Assembly: GCA_023409955.1 (NCBI GenBank)
Contig: JAEYQQ010000070.1
Span: 1-15,707 of the forward strand
Direction: 5' to 3'
From: Bacillota bacterium
GTDB taxonomy: Bacteria > Bacillota > Clostridia > Christensenellales > Aristaeellaceae
DNA: 15,707 bases
Under the pieces are notes generated by a model, which saw only the letters and a program-made list of their open reading frames with translations, was not told the origin of the DNA and made no database searches. Below are positions 13,513 to 15,707 of this stretch, in pieces. Within the stretch, counting starts at the first letter, position 1, and each line of letters begins with the position of its first letter. Position numbers and translations under genes: made by a program.

Positions 13513-14433
13513 ATGGGACTTACCCAATGCCTGAATACGAATTCAAGCATTCTTATGGAAGGCGCTTTGGGCGAACGTCTGAAAAGAGAGTTCCATTTGT
13601 CTTTTGATGATCACATTGCCATGGCTGGTCTGGTGTATGACGCAAATGGACAAAATGCGCTGGAAGCGATATGGCAGCAATACATTAATATTACCAGACT
13701 GTATCATCTCCCCTTTCTCGCAACTACACCTACACGAAGAGCAAACAAAGAGCGGATATCATTGGCCGGCAAAGACTCTGCCGTGATACAAGACAACATT
13801 CGTTTTCTGAAAAGTTTGCAAGAGCGTAGCGGCATCGAAATGTATGCAGGTTGCCTGATGGGCTGCTATGGTGATGCCTATACTGGCAAAGGAGCTTTGC
13901 CTAGGATAGAAGCCAAAGCATTTCACCTATGGCAGGCATCTCTTGCCAAAGAAGCAGGAGCAGACTTTTTATACGCCGGCATTATGCCAACCCTTCCCGA
14001 GGCCATAGGTATGGCGGAAGCAATGGCTGATACAGAGCTTCCCTATATTATTAGTTTTACCATTATGATGGACGGTTGCTTGATAGATGGAACAACCATC
14101 CATCAGGCTATAGAAACACTTGACAAGGAAGTTCCTATGCCCCCGCTTTGTTATATGGCCAACTGTGTACACCCAACCATTTTGTACAAGGCACTGGCCC
14201 AACCATTTAACCAAACCGAGCTTGTACACAGCAGGTTTTTGGGGATACAAGCAAACACATCCCCCTTACCCTACTGTGAGCTGGAAGAGGCGAAGGACTT
14301 AAAATGCTCGGAGCCAAAGGCTTTTGCCGATGAAATGCTTCGGGTAAAAAGGGATATGCATCTGATCATCATGGGTGGCTGCTTCGGCACGGATCACCGC
14401 CATATGCAAGCCATGGCAAAATGCTTTTTGTAA
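13513..14433 (+). CDS. Homocysteine S-methyltransferase family protein with altered zinc site
   Basis: 306 residues forming the expected single-domain barrel. ILMEGALGERL (13-23) is the family's ILxDGAxGTxL opening with Glu in place of Asp. YMANCVHP (214-221, Cys218) is the first zinc-binding segment and IMGGCFGTDHRHM (286-298) the second. In the family the second is GGCCGT, giving two adjacent cysteines; here only Cys290 remains and Phe291 replaces the other. The protein therefore keeps two of three zinc-ligand cysteines. Members transfer a methyl group from a donor such as S-methylmethionine or methylcobalamin-linked substrates to homocysteine. Here the activity may differ. The start is set by GGAG 8 bases before ATG 13513, 41 bases after the MORN gene. 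Confidence 0.8.
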   Translation: MGLTQCLNTNSSILMEGALGERLKREFHLSFDDHIAMAGLVYDANGQNALEAIWQQYINITRLYHLPFLATTPTRRANKERISLAGKDSAVIQDNIRFLKSLQERSGIEMYAGCLMGCYGDAYTGKGALPRIEAKAFHLWQASLAKEAGADFLYAGIMPTLPEAIGMAEAMADTELPYIISFTIMMDGCLIDGTTIHQAIETLDKEVPMPPLCYMANCVHPTILYKALAQPFNQTELVHSRFLGIQANTSPLPYCELEEAKDLKCSEPKAFADEMLRVKRDMHLIIMGGCFGTDHRHMQAMAKCFL

Positions 14434-14457
14434 ACATCAAACAACAATCACCTATAT

Positions 14458-14483
14458 AAAAAGCCCCGCTAAGGGAGCTTTTT
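14458..14483. terminator. Bidirectional terminator between convergent genes
   Basis: AAAAAGC (14458-14464) pairs with GCTTTTT (14477-14483), continued by CCC (14465-14467) with GGG (14473-14475) and one bulged A. It gives a T-run in either direction and lies between the stops of the methyltransferase (14433) and the convergent ohr gene (14505). Confidence 0.85.
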
Positions 14484-14504
14484 GTATGTCTTCTTGTCGC
14501 TATT

Positions 14505-14927
14505 CTACTCTACCCTTGCGGATACAGCAACATCAATATTGCCGCGGGTTGCATTGGAATAGGGGCATATTTTATGCGCCTGAACAACCAATTCCTCAGC
14601 ATCTGCTTGCGTAATCCCTTTAAAGACAGCTTCGATGCCAACAGCCAACTTAAAGCCGCCTTCATCATTTTTCCCAATTCCAACCTTCACATGAATATCA
14701 GGTGCGGCAATAACCAAGCGCTTTAGCTTTACAAAATGCTCAACTGCACTGCCAAAACATGCGGCATACCCAGCAGCAAACAGCTGCTCAGGGTTAAAAC
14801 CATATCCTTTTTTGCCCCCAAGCGCCGGCGGCATCGCCATTTCAAAATGGATAGGTGTGTTTTCCATATATACCTGTCCATCGCGCCCCCCTACGGAAAC
14901 TGCTGATGCTTCATATAGTGCTTTCAT
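14505..14927 (-). CDS. ohr: Organic hydroperoxide resistance protein (Ohr/OsmC family)
   Basis: 140 residues, standard Ohr length. Ohr is a thiol peroxidase that reduces organic and fatty-acid hydroperoxides with electrons from lipoylated proteins or dithiols. The peroxidatic cysteine is Cys57 in YAACFGSAVE, the resolving one Cys121 in KICPYSNATRGNIDV; Arg15 (in GGRDG) and Glu47 (FNPEQL) match the residues that activate the reactive thiol. The ATG at 14927 has AGGAG 8 bases upstream. It stands alone between a bidirectional terminator and a divergent sigma gene. In an anaerobe it would protect oxygen-sensitive enzymes such as the Fe-S and W/Mo proteins encoded nearby, although no direct link is shown. 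An OhrR-type repressor gene was not seen. Confidence 0.93.
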   Translation of the reverse strand: MKALYEASAVSVGGRDGQVYMENTPIHFEMAMPPALGGKKGYGFNPEQLFAAGYAACFGSAVEHFVKLKRLVIAAPDIHVKVGIGKNDEGGFKLAVGIEAVFKGITQADAEELVVQAHKICPYSNATRGNIDVAVSARVE

Positions 14928-14986
14928 TACCTCAACTCCTTTCTGATTTCATTATTTGCTTATTTATGAAAAAAATCACACATGAA

Positions 14987-15017
14987 TGCAACCTTTTTTA
15001 TCCATTATGCTTCTAAT
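14987..15017 (+). promoter_or_regulatory. Probable ECF-sigma (autoregulatory) promoter
   Basis: TGCAACC (14987-14993), a T-rich spacer, and GCTTCTAAT (15009-15017) follow the form of ECF promoters with an AAC -35 core and a CGTC-like -10. It is 44 bases before the sigma-factor start, as expected for a self-activating sigma gene. Confidence 0.5.
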
Positions 15018-15060
15018 GAATGAATCAACGTTGAATTCACAAAAGAACCGGGGGCATCCC

Positions 15061-15552
15061 ATGGACAAGCAGTTCTTTACAAGTGAGGTCATGTCGGCAG
15101 AACGTTCACTTTACCGCATAGCCCGCAGCTATTTACCAACTGATGCCGATGCCGCCGATGCCGTTCAGGAGGCGCTGACCCGTGCTTGGGAGAAGCGTTA
15201 TACTTTGCATGAGCTTCAATACTTTAAGACATGGCTGACACGTATTGTCATTAATGTATGCAAGGCACATCTCAGAACCCGTGGTCGTGTGGAAACCATG
15301 GCAAAAACACCTGAGCCTGCACCCGCCTATTTTGAGTATGATGCATATGCTCATCTGCGCGCCACCCTTAAGGCATTGGATGTAAAATACCGCGTCCCCT
15401 TGGTTCTATTCTACTTGGATGGCTATTCTCTCAAAGAGATTTCCAGTTTGCTAGTTCTACCCCAGGGCACAGTCAAGAACCGGCTGCACCGGGCCCGTGA
15501 AAGACTTCGACTGCAACTACAGGAGGAGGTGTTCGACGATGAAGATAAATGA
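15061..15552 (+). CDS. RNA polymerase sigma factor of the ECF (sigma-70 group IV) type
   Basis: 163 residues with the two ECF domains. Region 2 spans about 12-75 (LYRIARSYL, DAADAVQEALTRAWEKR, FKTWLTRIVINVCKAHLR), and region 4 about 100-155 (ALDVKYRVPLVLFYLDGYSLKEISSLL, GTVKNRLHRARERL), the latter holding the helix-turn-helix that reads the -35 element. Region 3 is absent, as usual. Such factors recruit RNA polymerase for envelope or stress responses and are held by a membrane anti-sigma. ATG 15061 fits the family start; its GGGGGC site is weak. The frame is open to 14986, but that would run over the proposed promoter. The next gene overlaps by 14 bases and is likely its anti-sigma. Confidence 0.9.
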   Translation: MDKQFFTSEVMSAERSLYRIARSYLPTDADAADAVQEALTRAWEKRYTLHELQYFKTWLTRIVINVCKAHLRTRGRVETMAKTPEPAPAYFEYDAYAHLRATLKALDVKYRVPLVLFYLDGYSLKEISSLLVLPQGTVKNRLHRARERLRLQLQEEVFDDEDK

Positions 15553-15707
15553 CCTTGATCATGCATTTGCACCTACACCCAAGGGGTTTTCCACTCGAAT
15601 CGATACAACCCTCCGCACGTTAAAGGAGGAAGCACCCATGAAAAAGTTTACGTTGCGCACGGCATTTGTTGCTATGCTCTATACCCTGCTCTTTTGCAGC
15701 ATCGCCT
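15539..15707 (+). CDS. Probable anti-sigma factor, N-terminal part, cut by window edge
   Basis: Only 56 codons are present. The protein starts MKINDLDHAFAPTPKGFSTR, with Pro and Phe followed by RIDTTLRTLKEE, a pattern seen in the short cytosolic N-terminus of clostridial anti-sigma proteins encoded after ECF factors, then a basic MKKFTLRTA stretch leading into a hydrophobic segment (VAMLYTLLFCSIA) that should be a transmembrane helix. An AGGAGG lies just before the ATG at 15539, inside the sigma gene. The 14-base overlap with the sigma gene implies coupled translation, typical of sigma/anti-sigma pairs. Everything past the helix is outside the window, so the sensor domain cannot be named. Confidence 0.65.
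   Translation, partial: MKINDLDHAFAPTPKGFSTRIDTTLRTLKEEAPMKKFTLRTAFVAMLYTLLFCSIA

Overview
The window (about 50% GC, strong AGGAGG-type ribosome binding sites, TTG/GTG starts, ECF sigma/anti-sigma pair, clostridial-type TatA/TatB/TatC) looks like chromosomal DNA of an anaerobic Firmicute, most likely class Clostridia. A genus cannot be named from the sequence. No rRNA, tRNA, CRISPR array, insertion sequence or prophage gene was seen.

Positions 1 to about 9430 form a molybdenum/tungsten (Mo/W) enzyme locus. On the minus strand lie a MoeA-type molybdenum insertase (cut by the left edge) and a second molybdopterin-binding protein with a C-terminal four-cysteine tail. Divergently, tatB-tatA-tatC encode a complete twin-arginine translocase. 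A THEP1-type P-loop NTPase follows on the minus strand. Then comes a tightly overlapping plus-strand trio: an alkaline-phosphatase-superfamily phosphodiesterase, a 111-residue protein resembling only the last part of the sulfite-oxidase molybdopterin fold, and a MobB-like GTPase with a Cys-x-Cys-x-Cys tail. A good sigma-A promoter and a 180-nt structured leader (candidate Mo/W-cofactor riboswitch) precede a Tat-signal ferredoxin (YdhY-like), a 701-residue aldehyde:ferredoxin oxidoreductase family enzyme (YdhV-like), and a small unknown protein in the place held by ydhW in E. coli. My reading is that the locus makes, loads and possibly exports a tungsten- or molybdenum-pterin oxidoreductase. 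The leaderless AOR subunit would travel through Tat on its signal-bearing ferredoxin partner, which is inference.

Positions 9500 to 12550 are on the minus strand: a DEDDh exonuclease, and an operon of a galactonate-dehydratase-like enolase-superfamily protein followed by a glycerophosphodiester phosphodiesterase, closed by a clear terminator. The dehydratase has an in-frame nine-residue deletion that removes the catalytic histidine.

Positions 12550 to 15707 hold an exported MORN-repeat protein with a paired zinc-finger-like C-terminus, a homocysteine S-methyltransferase relative lacking one zinc-ligand cysteine, a bidirectional terminator, an Ohr/OsmC peroxidase on the minus strand, and an ECF sigma factor with its overlapping, edge-truncated anti-sigma-like gene and a probable autoregulatory promoter.
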